A model generated the notes under the pieces. That model did not search any database. It had not been told where the DNA came from and saw only the letters and a list, made by a program, of their open reading frames with translations. A stretch of DNA of 64,000 nt, from assembly GCF_001029435.1 (NCBI RefSeq), contig NZ_LDOV01000003.1:55868-119867 (forward strand), in the 5' to 3' direction. This document shows, piece after piece, positions 37,159 through 45,869 of this stretch (position 1 is the stretch's first letter; each line of letters opens with the position of its first letter). A program made the translations under genes and the position numbers. This stretch comes from Photobacterium aphoticum. Its GTDB lineage: Bacteria; Pseudomonadota; Gammaproteobacteria; Enterobacterales; Vibrionaceae.

Positions 37159-37755
37159 ATGCAAAACCTTCCAGAACAATTGGCGTTTATCCTAGAGCTG
37201 GATCGCCTGAAAGCCGTTTACCGCCAGACCACGGTGAAAGCCGACAACAACCGTCAGGAAAACAGTGCCGAACACAGCTGGCACATCGCCCTGATGGCTA
37301 ACGTACTGAGTGAATACACTGAAGAGCCGGTAGATGTAAACCGCTCGGTCATGATGCTATTGATCCACGATATTGTGGAAATTGATGCCGGTGACACATT
37401 TGCCTTTGCCGCGCAGCAAGAGTTAGATGGTCAGGAAGACAAAGAAATTGAGGCGGCAAATCGCCTGTTTGGCTTATTACCGACGGCTCAGTTTGAGCAA
37501 ATGAAAGCACTGTGGTTGGAGTTCGAACAAGCGCAAACTGCCGATGCCCGCTTTGCAAAAGGCATGGATCGCATTCTGCCGTTGCTACAAAACATGGCGA
37601 ACGGTGGCGGTAGCTGGGTACGTCACGGTGTCACAAAGTCACAAGTACTAAAACGTAACGAATACCTGCAGCAAGTCACGCCAAAACTGTGGCAATACGC
37701 CTGCCAGCAGATTGATCTGGCCGTGGCGAACGGTTGGTTAAAAGACGCTTGTTAA
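37159..37755 (+). CDS. HD-domain phosphohydrolase, YfbR/HDDC2-like
   Basis: A 198-residue cytoplasmic protein of the HD_3 group. Metal ligands are visible in ENSAEHSWHIALMANVL (first His), MLLIHDIVEIDAGD (HD pair) and AKGMDRILPLLQN (final Asp). Relatives such as YfbR and HDDC2 are 5'-deoxynucleotidases. GAGGATGTT precedes the ATG. The last codon before the stop (Cys) was created by a 14-base tandem duplication at 37737-37764; without it the protein would end ...LKDA. Confidence 0.82.
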   Translation: MQNLPEQLAFILELDRLKAVYRQTTVKADNNRQENSAEHSWHIALMANVLSEYTEEPVDVNRSVMMLLIHDIVEIDAGDTFAFAAQQELDGQEDKEIEAANRLFGLLPTAQFEQMKALWLEFEQAQTADARFAKGMDRILPLLQNMANGGGSWVRHGVTKSQVLKRNEYLQQVTPKLWQYACQQIDLAVANGWLKDAC

Positions 37756-37861
37756 AAGACGCTTAATCGCCTTCTGTTTGCTCTTTATCGACAAACAAAG
37801 AGAAAGCGCTCATACAAAGTAATACACAAAGCGCCGCAAGACACAAAGAGTCACAATACAC

Positions 37862-37890
37862 AAAGAGCCACATGACGTGGCTCTTTTGCT
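37862..37890 (+). terminator. Terminator after the HD-domain gene
   Basis: AAAGAGCCAC (37862-37871) pairs with GTGGCTCTTT (37877-37886), with further T downstream. It lies between the convergent HD and galM genes and may serve both. Confidence 0.85.
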
Positions 37891-37929
37891 TTTTATGTCT
37901 GCTTTTTTCGACGAAAGCACAGTTAACAC

Positions 37930-39000
37930 TTAAGCAAGCGTAAACTGATAAGTCGTATTGTGCTGGTAACGTTCACCCGTTCGAAGAATCGCTTGATGCG
38001 GCCACTCTGGATGGTTAGGGGCATCAGGTAAGTATTCCGTTTCTAAACAGAAGCCTTGGTATGCTTGATATGTGCCACTACGCGATGGATTACCGCCCAA
38101 ATAGTTACCCGTGTAGAGCTGCACTGCCGGCTTGGTGGTCATCACCGCCATGGTAATACGCTGATCCGGCGACACGGCTTGCATCGCCACGGTTTGACCA
38201 TCGGTCACAGACGGTGATAACACAAACGCATGATCATAGCCTTTAGCCAGTTGTTGCTCGTCGTCTTTCAGAAAATCCTGACCAATGGTTTTTGGCGTTT
38301 GGAAATCAAACCCAGTCCCCGTTACCGCTTTCCACTCCCCCAACGGAATACCGACCGCATTCGTCGGTACAAACGCATCTGCAGTAATCGTCAATGTGTG
38401 TGACAAGCAGTCACTGCCCTGCTCTGCACCGGCCAAATTGAAGTACGCATGATTCGTGAAATTCACCGGACAGGCTTTATCACACGTCGCATCATAATGA
38501 ATGGTCAACGCATTATCGTCCGTCAGTGTAAATGTCACCGTTGCAGAAAGTTGCCCCGGGAAGCCCTGATCGCCATCTTCAGAATGCAGAGCAAACACCA
38601 CATGCGAATCACTTAGTTCGTCTACCAGCCAACGGCGCTGATGGAAACCGGCTGGCCCACCATGAAGGGTATTCCCCGCCTGATTCACAGCGACCTGATA
38701 CGCGGTGCCATCAATAGTGAATTGCCCGTTCGCCAGACGGTTAGCATAACGCCCGACTGTGGCCCCCATATAGGCAGACTGCTGTTGAAAATCGGCTAAG
38801 GTGGCACAGCCCAACACCACTTCACGGTGCTCATCATCTACAGGCAGCGTACAGCTGATCCACGTGGCACCGATATCCATCAATGTCGCGGTCATGCCGG
38901 CTTGGTTCGTCAAGGTATAAAGTTGTGCCGGTTGACCGTCTGCCGCCAAATCGCGGCGCATACTGTCATACAATCCCGCAAGGTGTTGTGGGTACGTCAT
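37930..39000 (-). CDS. galM: Aldose 1-epimerase (mutarotase) GalM
   Basis: A 356-residue cytoplasmic enzyme that interconverts alpha- and beta-galactose and feeds the Leloir pathway. The substrate-site motifs are present: VGRYANRLANGQF, NTLHGGPAGFHQRRW (catalytic His region), NFTNHAYFNLAG (second His), GYDHAFVL and CLETEYLPDAPNHP (catalytic Glu). The ATG at 39000 has AAGG 11 bases upstream; the ten-residue extension to 39030 is unlikely. No galETK is present nearby. Confidence 0.92.
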   Translation of the reverse strand: MTYPQHLAGLYDSMRRDLAADGQPAQLYTLTNQAGMTATLMDIGATWISCTLPVDDEHREVVLGCATLADFQQQSAYMGATVGRYANRLANGQFTIDGTAYQVAVNQAGNTLHGGPAGFHQRRWLVDELSDSHVVFALHSEDGDQGFPGQLSATVTFTLTDDNALTIHYDATCDKACPVNFTNHAYFNLAGAEQGSDCLSHTLTITADAFVPTNAVGIPLGEWKAVTGTGFDFQTPKTIGQDFLKDDEQQLAKGYDHAFVLSPSVTDGQTVAMQAVSPDQRITMAVMTTKPAVQLYTGNYLGGNPSRSGTYQAYQGFCLETEYLPDAPNHPEWPHQAILRTGERYQHNTTYQFTLA

Positions 39001-39031
39001 TATCAATAGCCTTCTGTGCAAGTCATTCAAA

Positions 39032-39047
39032 ATGAAAACGTTTAGAC
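39032..39047. promoter_or_regulatory. GalR operator O2 (downstream) of galM
   Basis: ATGAAAACGTTTAGAC matches the GalR consensus with two mismatches. It lies between the inferred galM transcription start and the start codon. Confidence 0.65.
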
Positions 39048-39075
39048 GACCGACTGAATAAATTGTCAGGACGTC

Positions 39076-39103
39076 CTTATGATTGTGTCACGCAGTGTAT
39101 CAA
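39076..39103 (-). promoter_or_regulatory. Candidate galM promoter
   Basis: On the minus strand TTGATA (39103-39098) and CATAAG (39081-39076) are separated by 16 bases and would start transcription near 39068. The promoter lies between the two GalR operators. Confidence 0.45.
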
Positions 39104-39121
39104 TGACAGCCGGCTACATTC

Positions 39122-39137
39122 TGTGATCATTAACACA
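39122..39137. promoter_or_regulatory. Candidate CRP site of galM
   Basis: TGTGA-N6-ACACA matches the CRP consensus TGTGA-N6-TCACA at nine of ten positions. Its centre is about 61 bases upstream of the inferred start, the normal class I position. Confidence 0.55.
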
Positions 39138-39140
39138 AGA

Positions 39141-39156
39141 GTGTAAACGTTTACAC
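39141..39156. promoter_or_regulatory. GalR operator O1 (upstream) of galM
   Basis: GTGTAAACGTTTACAC is a perfect 16-base palindrome and a perfect fit to the GalR/GalS operator. It is centred 109 bases from O2. Confidence 0.85.
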
Positions 39157-39386
39157 GTCAATATGCATGCAGCATTTGTCAATCGCCATTTTCATTGAAC
39201 GCCACAGGTATTACCAAAAAGTATGAGGGCATTCCATTTTATCCATGAAACTCGCTTTCACCGCTAAATAAAAGCCTGATTGAGCACTCGAATCCTCAAT
39301 TTATACCTATTAGGTAGAAATTAATATGCAACGAGAAGCATCAAAACACTATACTTAGCTTGTTTTGGGGATTTCATGGACGATGT

Positions 39387-42300
39387 ATGAAAAGAGCACT
39401 TATTCGCTTTTTTATCTTGTTGATTTCACTGCTTTCTGCAACGTTAGCAGGCAGTTACTATATCTATAATGAAGATGCACAACAGTTAAAGCGAAGTATC
39501 CAAGAACGCGAGTTAAGTCGCCACCAATCCTCGTTACACATCACCCAACTGCAATTTGATCCCATCTTAAATGGTATTCACTACTTAACGTATAAAGTGA
39601 AAGAACTGGCCCGCAGTCCAATCAGTGACGCCGAGCGCAAAGCCAGTTTAGAAGCCACCTTTACCCAAGTCGCCACTGCACGTGCGAACTACCAAGAAAT
39701 TCGCCTGATTAACCAAGACGGTGATGATGTGATTCATGTTTATAATCCATCGACCACCACTGCGTATGCCAATCCTCTCGCACCGGCGGTGCCAGATAAT
39801 GCCCAAAACAATATCAAAGAGGCGACGACTGACACCGATAAGCACCTAAGACCCTTTGTACAACATGCACTTAACAGTACCCCAGACAGAATCTATACGT
39901 CCCAATTCGACTTATATCAAAATGATGAATTCAATGCGCCCATTCCTGTACTGCGTTTTATCAGCCATTTCACCATCAACGATAAAAGCTGGCTGTTGAC
40001 CGTCAATTACCGTGGACAGGATTACCTGAACCAACTCATCGACTTGTATAAAACAGACAAACAAAGCGACAACGCGCACCCTATTGATACATGGTTAATC
40101 AATAATGAAGGACAGTGGTTACTGGGGCCAGATAAACAAAACCAACCGACTTTCATGCCGACAGAACATGACCCCGGCATTGCCGAATTCAATGATGGGT
40201 ATGCCATGCTGTGGGCTGACATTCGAAAAAAGAACAGCGGTCAAATACTGATCGACGATTATCTCTATACCTACACCCGCTTTTTCTCTGAACCCACACA
40301 CAGCTCTCCCCAGCAGTTAACCCTGCCTTTTCAGGGCGCAGATCTGCCGTGGACGCTTATCACACGGGTCAATATGCACAACGCCATTATTGATCAGGCT
40401 TATTCACAGCAGCGAATGTATAAGTTCCTGATTTTCACTGTATTGGTCATGACATTAGTGGCCGGTGCTGGCGTTTTTGCCTGGCATTTATACCAAGCAC
40501 TGAAAACACAAAAAAAGCTCTATACCAAAGTGAATGACAGTGCGCTTAAGTATGCCACCGTATTGCAGCATGCACCGGATGGTTTACTGACCATGGATAA
40601 GCATCGCCGCATTCTGACGATTAACGATGCCGCGAAACACATTTTATCGTGTGATGATGACACGGAGCATTTACCTAAGCCCATGGAGCAATTGATCAAA
40701 AACCCCCAGATCCGCAAGCAACTCAATGCACTGGTGGCGCAATTTTGTACGTTTCACAATACCAATGGTGATGTCATTAAATGTCAGTTACATATTCATA
40801 CCTTCAAAACTCACCATATTGAAGTCATCGCCACCAGCACGTCGTACAGTTCCAGCAGCGAAATCCTGCTGAACCTGCGGGATGTGACAGACTGGATAGA
40901 GCGTGAAGAAAAACTCAAGAGTATGTCGTGGGCACTGGAGCAAAGTCAGGATGCTATTTTGATCACCGACAACAAGGGGATCGTGGAATACGTGAACCCG
41001 TCTTTTGAACGCTACAACAAAGTCATGGCGGATAGTGTGATTGGCACACAATCCACCGCCTTATTGAAAAAAAGCCTGCCCAGTGCCAAAGAGCTCCGTT
41101 CTGTACAACAGCAGTTGCGTCAGGGCAAAGTGATCCAGCGTGTTATCGCCCATCGCACACCGGACAGTACGGTCTGGTATGAAGAAAAAACCATTTCACC
41201 CATCGTGAACCATGAAGGCGTGATCAGTCACTACATCTCTACCGGAAAAGACATTACCGAACGTGTGCTGTCAGAAAATCACCTTCACAGAGTCGCACAC
41301 TACGATTACCTGACAGAATTGCCTAATCGCATGCTGTTGCAGTCGCATCTTGAGCAGGCCATTGAGGCCTATACCAAACACCATCAGCAAATTGCACTAC
41401 TGATGTTGGATATTGACCACTTTAAACAGATCAATGATTCCTTAGGGCACGAAACCGGTGATCTGGTTTTACAAGCTATCGCGAAACGCCTGCAAGATAC
41501 CTTACGAGAACATGACTTCCTCGCTCGCTTAGGGGGGAATGAATTTGCCATATTAGTGACCAATGCCGTCACGCACGACAAAATCGGCGCCCTCGCCCAT
41601 CGTTTATTAGGTGTATTAAGTACACCGCTGACCATCAATAACAGCGAGTTATACCTCACTGCCAGTTTAGGGATCGGCCTGCTACCGGATGATACCGATG
41701 AAGTCGAACACCTGAGCAAAAATACCGAGATTGCGCTGTATCAAGCCAAAGCCGAAGGGCGTAATCGATTCTGCTTTTATACGCGGGAAATGGGACTGGA
41801 AACGGCGAAACAAGTCAATCTCGAATCCTCCTTACGCCAGAGCTTAGGCTCGGCCCGTTATGAGTTGTATTACCAACCGAAAGTCGATGCGACGACACAC
41901 CATATTTGTGGGGTGGAAGCCTTATTACGCTGGCATAATGATAAAGGGGAAATCCAGTCCCCGATGGATGTCATCCCGATCTTAGAGCGCTCCGGCCTAA
42001 TCATTGAGGCGGGTGAACACATGATCCATCAAGCTTGTGAGCAATTAGCCCAATGGCAACGCAAGGGGCTGTACCTTAATTTTGCTCTCAATATATCAGC
42101 CCGCCAGTTACTCAATTCCAACCTGGTGGAGACGGTCCAGCGTGCCATCTTGCAATCTGGCTGTAATCCCTCTTATTTAGAACTGGAAATCACCGAAAGC
42201 GTCATCATGACCGATGTGAAAACGGCGCTGGATAAACTGATCAAATTGGAAGCGCTCGGCGTTAGAATCGCCATTGATGATTTTGGCACCGGCTACTCTT

Positions 42301-42590
42301 CCCTCGCCTATCTCAGTCGCTTCCCCACGCACATTTTGAAAATCGATCGGGAATTTGTAAAAGATTTACCCTGGAATAAAGACAATATCGCCATCACCCG
42401 CTCTGTGGTCGAGCTGGCCCATAACCTGAACATGCGTGTAGTGGCAGAGGGGGTGGAATATGATTCACAAGAGGCCTTCTTATCCCAAATTGGAGTAGAA
42501 GAATTTCAGGGCTATTTGTTTGGTAAACCCGTCCCCATTCCACTCTTTGAGAAACTCTATTTGAATGTCAGCCCAGAAGCGGTGTTTTGA
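39387..42590 (+). CDS. Membrane sensor with PAS, degenerate GGDEF and EAL domains
   Basis: A 1067-residue protein of c-di-GMP signalling. Helix 1 (about residues 7-27) and helix 2 (about 347-370) enclose a large periplasmic, Cache-like sensor. Two PAS-like segments follow (about 385-480 and 510-625). In the GGDEF domain the motif is GGNEF (about residue 715), so cyclase activity is doubtful, but the inhibitory RxxD site (REHD, five residues upstream) is intact. The EAL domain keeps VEALLRW (about 845), ELEITES, DDFGTGYSSLAYL, KIDREFV and VVAEGVE, so phosphodiesterase activity is likely. The ATG at 39387 follows GGA and removes a short non-conserved extension. Confidence 0.88.
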   Translation: MKRALIRFFILLISLLSATLAGSYYIYNEDAQQLKRSIQERELSRHQSSLHITQLQFDPILNGIHYLTYKVKELARSPISDAERKASLEATFTQVATARANYQEIRLINQDGDDVIHVYNPSTTTAYANPLAPAVPDNAQNNIKEATTDTDKHLRPFVQHALNSTPDRIYTSQFDLYQNDEFNAPIPVLRFISHFTINDKSWLLTVNYRGQDYLNQLIDLYKTDKQSDNAHPIDTWLINNEGQWLLGPDKQNQPTFMPTEHDPGIAEFNDGYAMLWADIRKKNSGQILIDDYLYTYTRFFSEPTHSSPQQLTLPFQGADLPWTLITRVNMHNAIIDQAYSQQRMYKFLIFTVLVMTLVAGAGVFAWHLYQALKTQKKLYTKVNDSALKYATVLQHAPDGLLTMDKHRRILTINDAAKHILSCDDDTEHLPKPMEQLIKNPQIRKQLNALVAQFCTFHNTNGDVIKCQLHIHTFKTHHIEVIATSTSYSSSSEILLNLRDVTDWIEREEKLKSMSWALEQSQDAILITDNKGIVEYVNPSFERYNKVMADSVIGTQSTALLKKSLPSAKELRSVQQQLRQGKVIQRVIAHRTPDSTVWYEEKTISPIVNHEGVISHYISTGKDITERVLSENHLHRVAHYDYLTELPNRMLLQSHLEQAIEAYTKHHQQIALLMLDIDHFKQINDSLGHETGDLVLQAIAKRLQDTLREHDFLARLGGNEFAILVTNAVTHDKIGALAHRLLGVLSTPLTINNSELYLTASLGIGLLPDDTDEVEHLSKNTEIALYQAKAEGRNRFCFYTREMGLETAKQVNLESSLRQSLGSARYELYYQPKVDATTHHICGVEALLRWHNDKGEIQSPMDVIPILERSGLIIEAGEHMIHQACEQLAQWQRKGLYLNFALNISARQLLNSNLVETVQRAILQSGCNPSYLELEITESVIMTDVKTALDKLIKLEALGVRIAIDDFGTGYSSLAYLSRFPTHILKIDREFVKDLPWNKDNIAITRSVVELAHNLNMRVVAEGVEYDSQEAFLSQIGVEEFQGYLFGKPVPIPLFEKLYLNVSPEAVF

Positions 42591-42683
42591 GCATGAAGGA
42601 CACGGACTGAAAACACCCTTTAACCGCTGTTTAGGTCGGGAATACGTGGATAAGGCACCAAGCAGAGATGCATCACACCGACA

Positions 42684-42753
42684 CTTGGGTATATAATTTA
42701 TATTCAAGCTACCTCAAGATGCAGGATTCAGAGTGAGGTAACTTGGGTATATA
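42684..42753. repeat. Palindromic element bounded by direct repeats
   Basis: CTTGGGTATATA occurs at 42684-42695 and again at 42742-42753. Between and partly within them, AAGCTACCTCA (42706-42716) pairs with TGAGGTAACTT (42734-42744). The layout looks like a dispersed intergenic palindrome, but no second copy is in the window. Confidence 0.5.
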
Positions 42754-42781
42754 CCAGTTCATATGTGTAAACAGGAATCTT

Positions 42782-43114
42782 ATGAGTTTTAGTGAACACT
42801 TAGACAACTTCATTAAACAGCGTGAGCAGCAAGGCCAAGCACCGGGGCAATCTTATAAACGTAAACACGTTATCCAAGACCCGACGAACCAGAGCCTTGC
42901 CCGTGAAGCGCTTGCCAAAGCGCAGGAAGAAGCGTCATTGCAGGCCACCGTTGAAACGAAGCTGCCTCATTACCGTATTAATGGCCGTTGCGTAACCGAT
43001 AACGAAGCGCATGCGTTACACCAACTGGAAACGGCATCAGCACCGGCTAACCCTGAACGCATTGCTTATATTGAACAGTTGCGTAAATCCCTAAAATTGA
43101 AAAAGCGCAGTTAA
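42782..43114 (+). CDS. Hypothetical protein, 110 aa
   Basis: A soluble, charged protein starting MSFSEHLDNFIKQREQQG and ending in a basic KSLKLKKRS tail. AGGAA at about 42772-42776 fixes the start; the upstream frame from 42743 runs into the palindromic repeat. I do not recognise the family. It is a single gene. Confidence 0.6.
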   Translation: MSFSEHLDNFIKQREQQGQAPGQSYKRKHVIQDPTNQSLAREALAKAQEEASLQATVETKLPHYRINGRCVTDNEAHALHQLETASAPANPERIAYIEQLRKSLKLKKRS

Positions 43115-43801
43115 GGCTGCGCCCATTCACGCACAACGCAATACCCTTCCCTCTCAACGTACATAACCCTTCTCGCTTTCTTTAAGATATTGGTTATTTT
43201 CACGACGTTTCTCATCTGATAAAAATCATCCCCCGCAAAGTTATCGCATATTCCCGAAAAATTTGCGTAAATAACCATTTAAAACGTCGTTTTATTGTTG
43301 ATATCACAGATTTAATTACCGTATAGGAAGAAAATTCTTATTTATTAAACAAGAATTTTTAAAAAATATCGTTTATTTTTCAACCACAACTTCACTATTT
43401 GAGAAACACCTGTAAGCTGAACAAAAATCAACCGATTCAGAATTAGACGTAACATCTCAATTACAAGCAGTATTCTCACCCGTATTCTGCTAAGTGCGTA
43501 TTCCATTTATGGAAATCATAAATAGCCTACTGATTTACTTTGCCTGAACACCCAAAATCCCTCCCTGCCTTCTCATGCTGCTTCATTAACAATCGTCGAG
43601 CATGAATTCAAGGTTTAGATCATACTAACAACCTTGATTAACCAAATATTTTCACTTTGGAGAAAATCACCCACAAAACACTACGAATAAAACATATTTG
43701 CATCGTAACGCCTACACTATTAGTGGATAAATGGCAATATAGGCAGTCGCCTTTTTAGGGAGTAAACTTGCCTTCTAAAAAAACAATGAAAAGACATAAT
43801 C
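43115..43801. other. Long AT-rich region upstream of gltS
   Basis: About 690 bases without a credible gene. A half-conserved CRP-like site (TGTTGATATCACA, about 43295-43307) lies far from gltS. The stretch from 43300 to 43800 is strongly AT-rich, with no clear hairpin terminator after the preceding gene. Confidence 0.35.
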
Positions 43802-45028
43802 ATGAACTCTATAATACAAGTAAGCGAACTAGATTCGTTTCTCATTGCGATTATTGTGCTTTTTCTTGGCTACTTCATTAATAGCAAAGTTAAGGTATTC
43901 CGGAAGTACAACATTCCTGAGCCTATTGTTGGTGGTTTAGTTGTTGCTATCGTTATTACGATCATGCATACACAAGGATATGACATCACTTTCCAGCTCA
44001 GCCTGAAAGACACATTAATGCAGATGTTTTTCGCCACTGTTGGCCTTGCCGCTAGTTTCAAACTTTTGGCCAAAGGTGGTTCTCGCGTCTTCTTATTTTT
44101 AGGCGTCGCGACGCTGTTCATCGTGATCCAAAATGCCGTTGGCGTCAGCATGAGCAAACTGCTGGGCTTGGATCCCCTGCTTGGCCTGATGGTGGGTTCT
44201 ATTACCCTCTCTGGTGGTCACGGAACCGGTGCAGCATGGTCACAAACGTTTGCCGACAACTACGGCCTGCATACGCTTGAACTGTCGATGGCTGCAGCAA
44301 CCTTTGGCCTGGTTATGGGCGGTATCATTGGTGGCCCAGTCGCACAGCGTTTGATCGACAAATTTAATCTGAGATCAGATTTCGGTGGACCTGGTGCCAA
44401 TCACCACATCGATCACCCTGATCTGGTGACATACAGCGAATTTGAAGAAGATCGTATTACGTCGAAAAATACCATCGAGACCCTGTTCATTCTTTTGATC
44501 TGTGTAGCAGGTGCAGCACACGTCAAAGAAATCATCGACAGTTTCGGTATTAGCTGGCTACGCATTCCTGATTTTGTGTACTCACTGTTTATCGGTGTCT
44601 TCATCACCAACGTGTGTGAATCCACCAAGGTATACAAGATCAACCATGAAACCGTGGATGCATTGGGTACGATTTCCCTGTCACTGTTCCTGGCGATGGC
44701 GCTAATGAGCCTTCAGTTATGGGAACTACTAGGACTTGCCCTGCCTATGTTGGCTATCTTGGCGGTACAAACTGTGGTGTTGGCTATCTTTGCCTACTTT
44801 GTGACGTTCCGTCTGATGGGGAAGAACTATGACGCAGCAGTCATTGCTGGCGGTCACTGTGGCTTTGGTATGGGTGCAACCCCGACAGCCGTGATGAACA
44901 TGGGCTCATTGGTATCGCGCAATGGTCCGTCACCACAAGCCTTCATGGTGGTGCCAATTGTCGGCGCGTTCTTTATCGATGTGGCGAACCTCATCGTGCT
45001 GCAAGCGTACATCAGCTTCTTGCACTAA
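43802..45028 (+). CDS. gltS: Sodium/glutamate symporter GltS
   Basis: A 408-residue inner-membrane Na+/glutamate symporter (ESS family). The two inverted halves each carry a re-entrant glycine loop: SITLSGGHGTGAAW (about residue 135-150) and IAGGHCGFGMGATPTAVMN (about 350-370). The PEPIVGGLVVAI block near the N-terminus is typical. A strong terminator follows. Confidence 0.93.
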   Translation: MNSIIQVSELDSFLIAIIVLFLGYFINSKVKVFRKYNIPEPIVGGLVVAIVITIMHTQGYDITFQLSLKDTLMQMFFATVGLAASFKLLAKGGSRVFLFLGVATLFIVIQNAVGVSMSKLLGLDPLLGLMVGSITLSGGHGTGAAWSQTFADNYGLHTLELSMAAATFGLVMGGIIGGPVAQRLIDKFNLRSDFGGPGANHHIDHPDLVTYSEFEEDRITSKNTIETLFILLICVAGAAHVKEIIDSFGISWLRIPDFVYSLFIGVFITNVCESTKVYKINHETVDALGTISLSLFLAMALMSLQLWELLGLALPMLAILAVQTVVLAIFAYFVTFRLMGKNYDAAVIAGGHCGFGMGATPTAVMNMGSLVSRNGPSPQAFMVVPIVGAFFIDVANLIVLQAYISFLH

Positions 45029-45065
45029 TCGATTTTGCACTGATACTTTTGCATCTTGCATACAC

Positions 45066-45095
45066 AAAGGCCAAGTCTTCGACTTGGCCTTTTCT
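45066..45095 (+). terminator. Terminator after gltS
   Basis: AAAGGCCAAGTC (45066-45077) pairs with GACTTGGCCTTT (45081-45092) around a TTC loop, followed by T. Confidence 0.9.
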
Positions 45096-45285
45096 GTTTT
45101 TGCATTCTGCATCTATGATTACTAGATAACGATAAAAAACGATCACAACACAATCATCACAACACGTTGAGGGCGCCATCTGTCTTTGGTTTCACCGTTG
45201 TTATGCCTTGGCATACGACACTGAGACCTTTATTCGCAGCCGTGCTAAGCGGTACATTCAAAGACGAACCGACGGAGTATTCACA

Positions 45286-45522
45286 ATGCTAGGTGAGAAT
45301 CACGCACTCTTCATCGAATTCCCGGAATTACAAGATAAGATCAAGGAGTTGAAAAACAGCGATGAACACTTTAAGCAAATGTCTGACCGCTATCACCACC
45401 TTGACCATAAAATACGTGGCCTTGAATGTAACAACATCCCTACCGACGACACCCACTTCACCCAACTGAAACTCGAGCGTCTGCAACTGAAAGACAAACT
45501 CTACAGCCTCTTATCCAATTAA
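45286..45522 (+). CDS. DUF465 (YdcH-like) small coiled-coil protein
   Basis: A 78-residue helical protein with the DUF465 pattern: FPELQDKIKELKNSDEHFKQ, then DHKIRGLECNN and LKLERLQLKDKLYSLL. Function is unknown. The ATG at 45286 has CGGAG at 45273-45277; the longer frame from 45208 lacks a ribosome site. Confidence 0.8.
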   Translation: MLGENHALFIEFPELQDKIKELKNSDEHFKQMSDRYHHLDHKIRGLECNNIPTDDTHFTQLKLERLQLKDKLYSLLSN

Positions 45523-45555
45523 CGTGGTATTTAGCCTCATCATCACGTTTTTATC

Positions 45556-45582
45556 GCTTCAGCCTTGTTTCAAGGCTGAAGC
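45556..45582. other. Perfect hairpin after the DUF465 gene
   Basis: GCTTCAGCCTTG (45556-45567) pairs with CAAGGCTGAAGC (45571-45582). No T tail follows, so termination is uncertain. The rest of 45583-45869 is AT-rich upstream sequence of the next gene. Confidence 0.55.
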
Positions 45583-45869
45583 CACACTTCGTTACAGATT
45601 TCTCTCCTGACTAGAAGTACACCACCTATTCACTAACATGCTGAATTATCAACAAAGAAAATGTGAAAATGTTATGAACAACTCAAGAACGCAGAGTCGC
45701 AATTGTAACGATGTGTTTCAAGTGGTTTCCTAATAAAAAATAGTTGTTAGAATCCGCGCACCTTTAGCAGCAATACAACTTTTGTTGATAAAGACAAAAA
45801 ATTTTAGAGTAGGCGCAGCAAACAGAATAAACGTCTTTTGCTGCTATCGTCGTGGTGACTGAGAACAAC

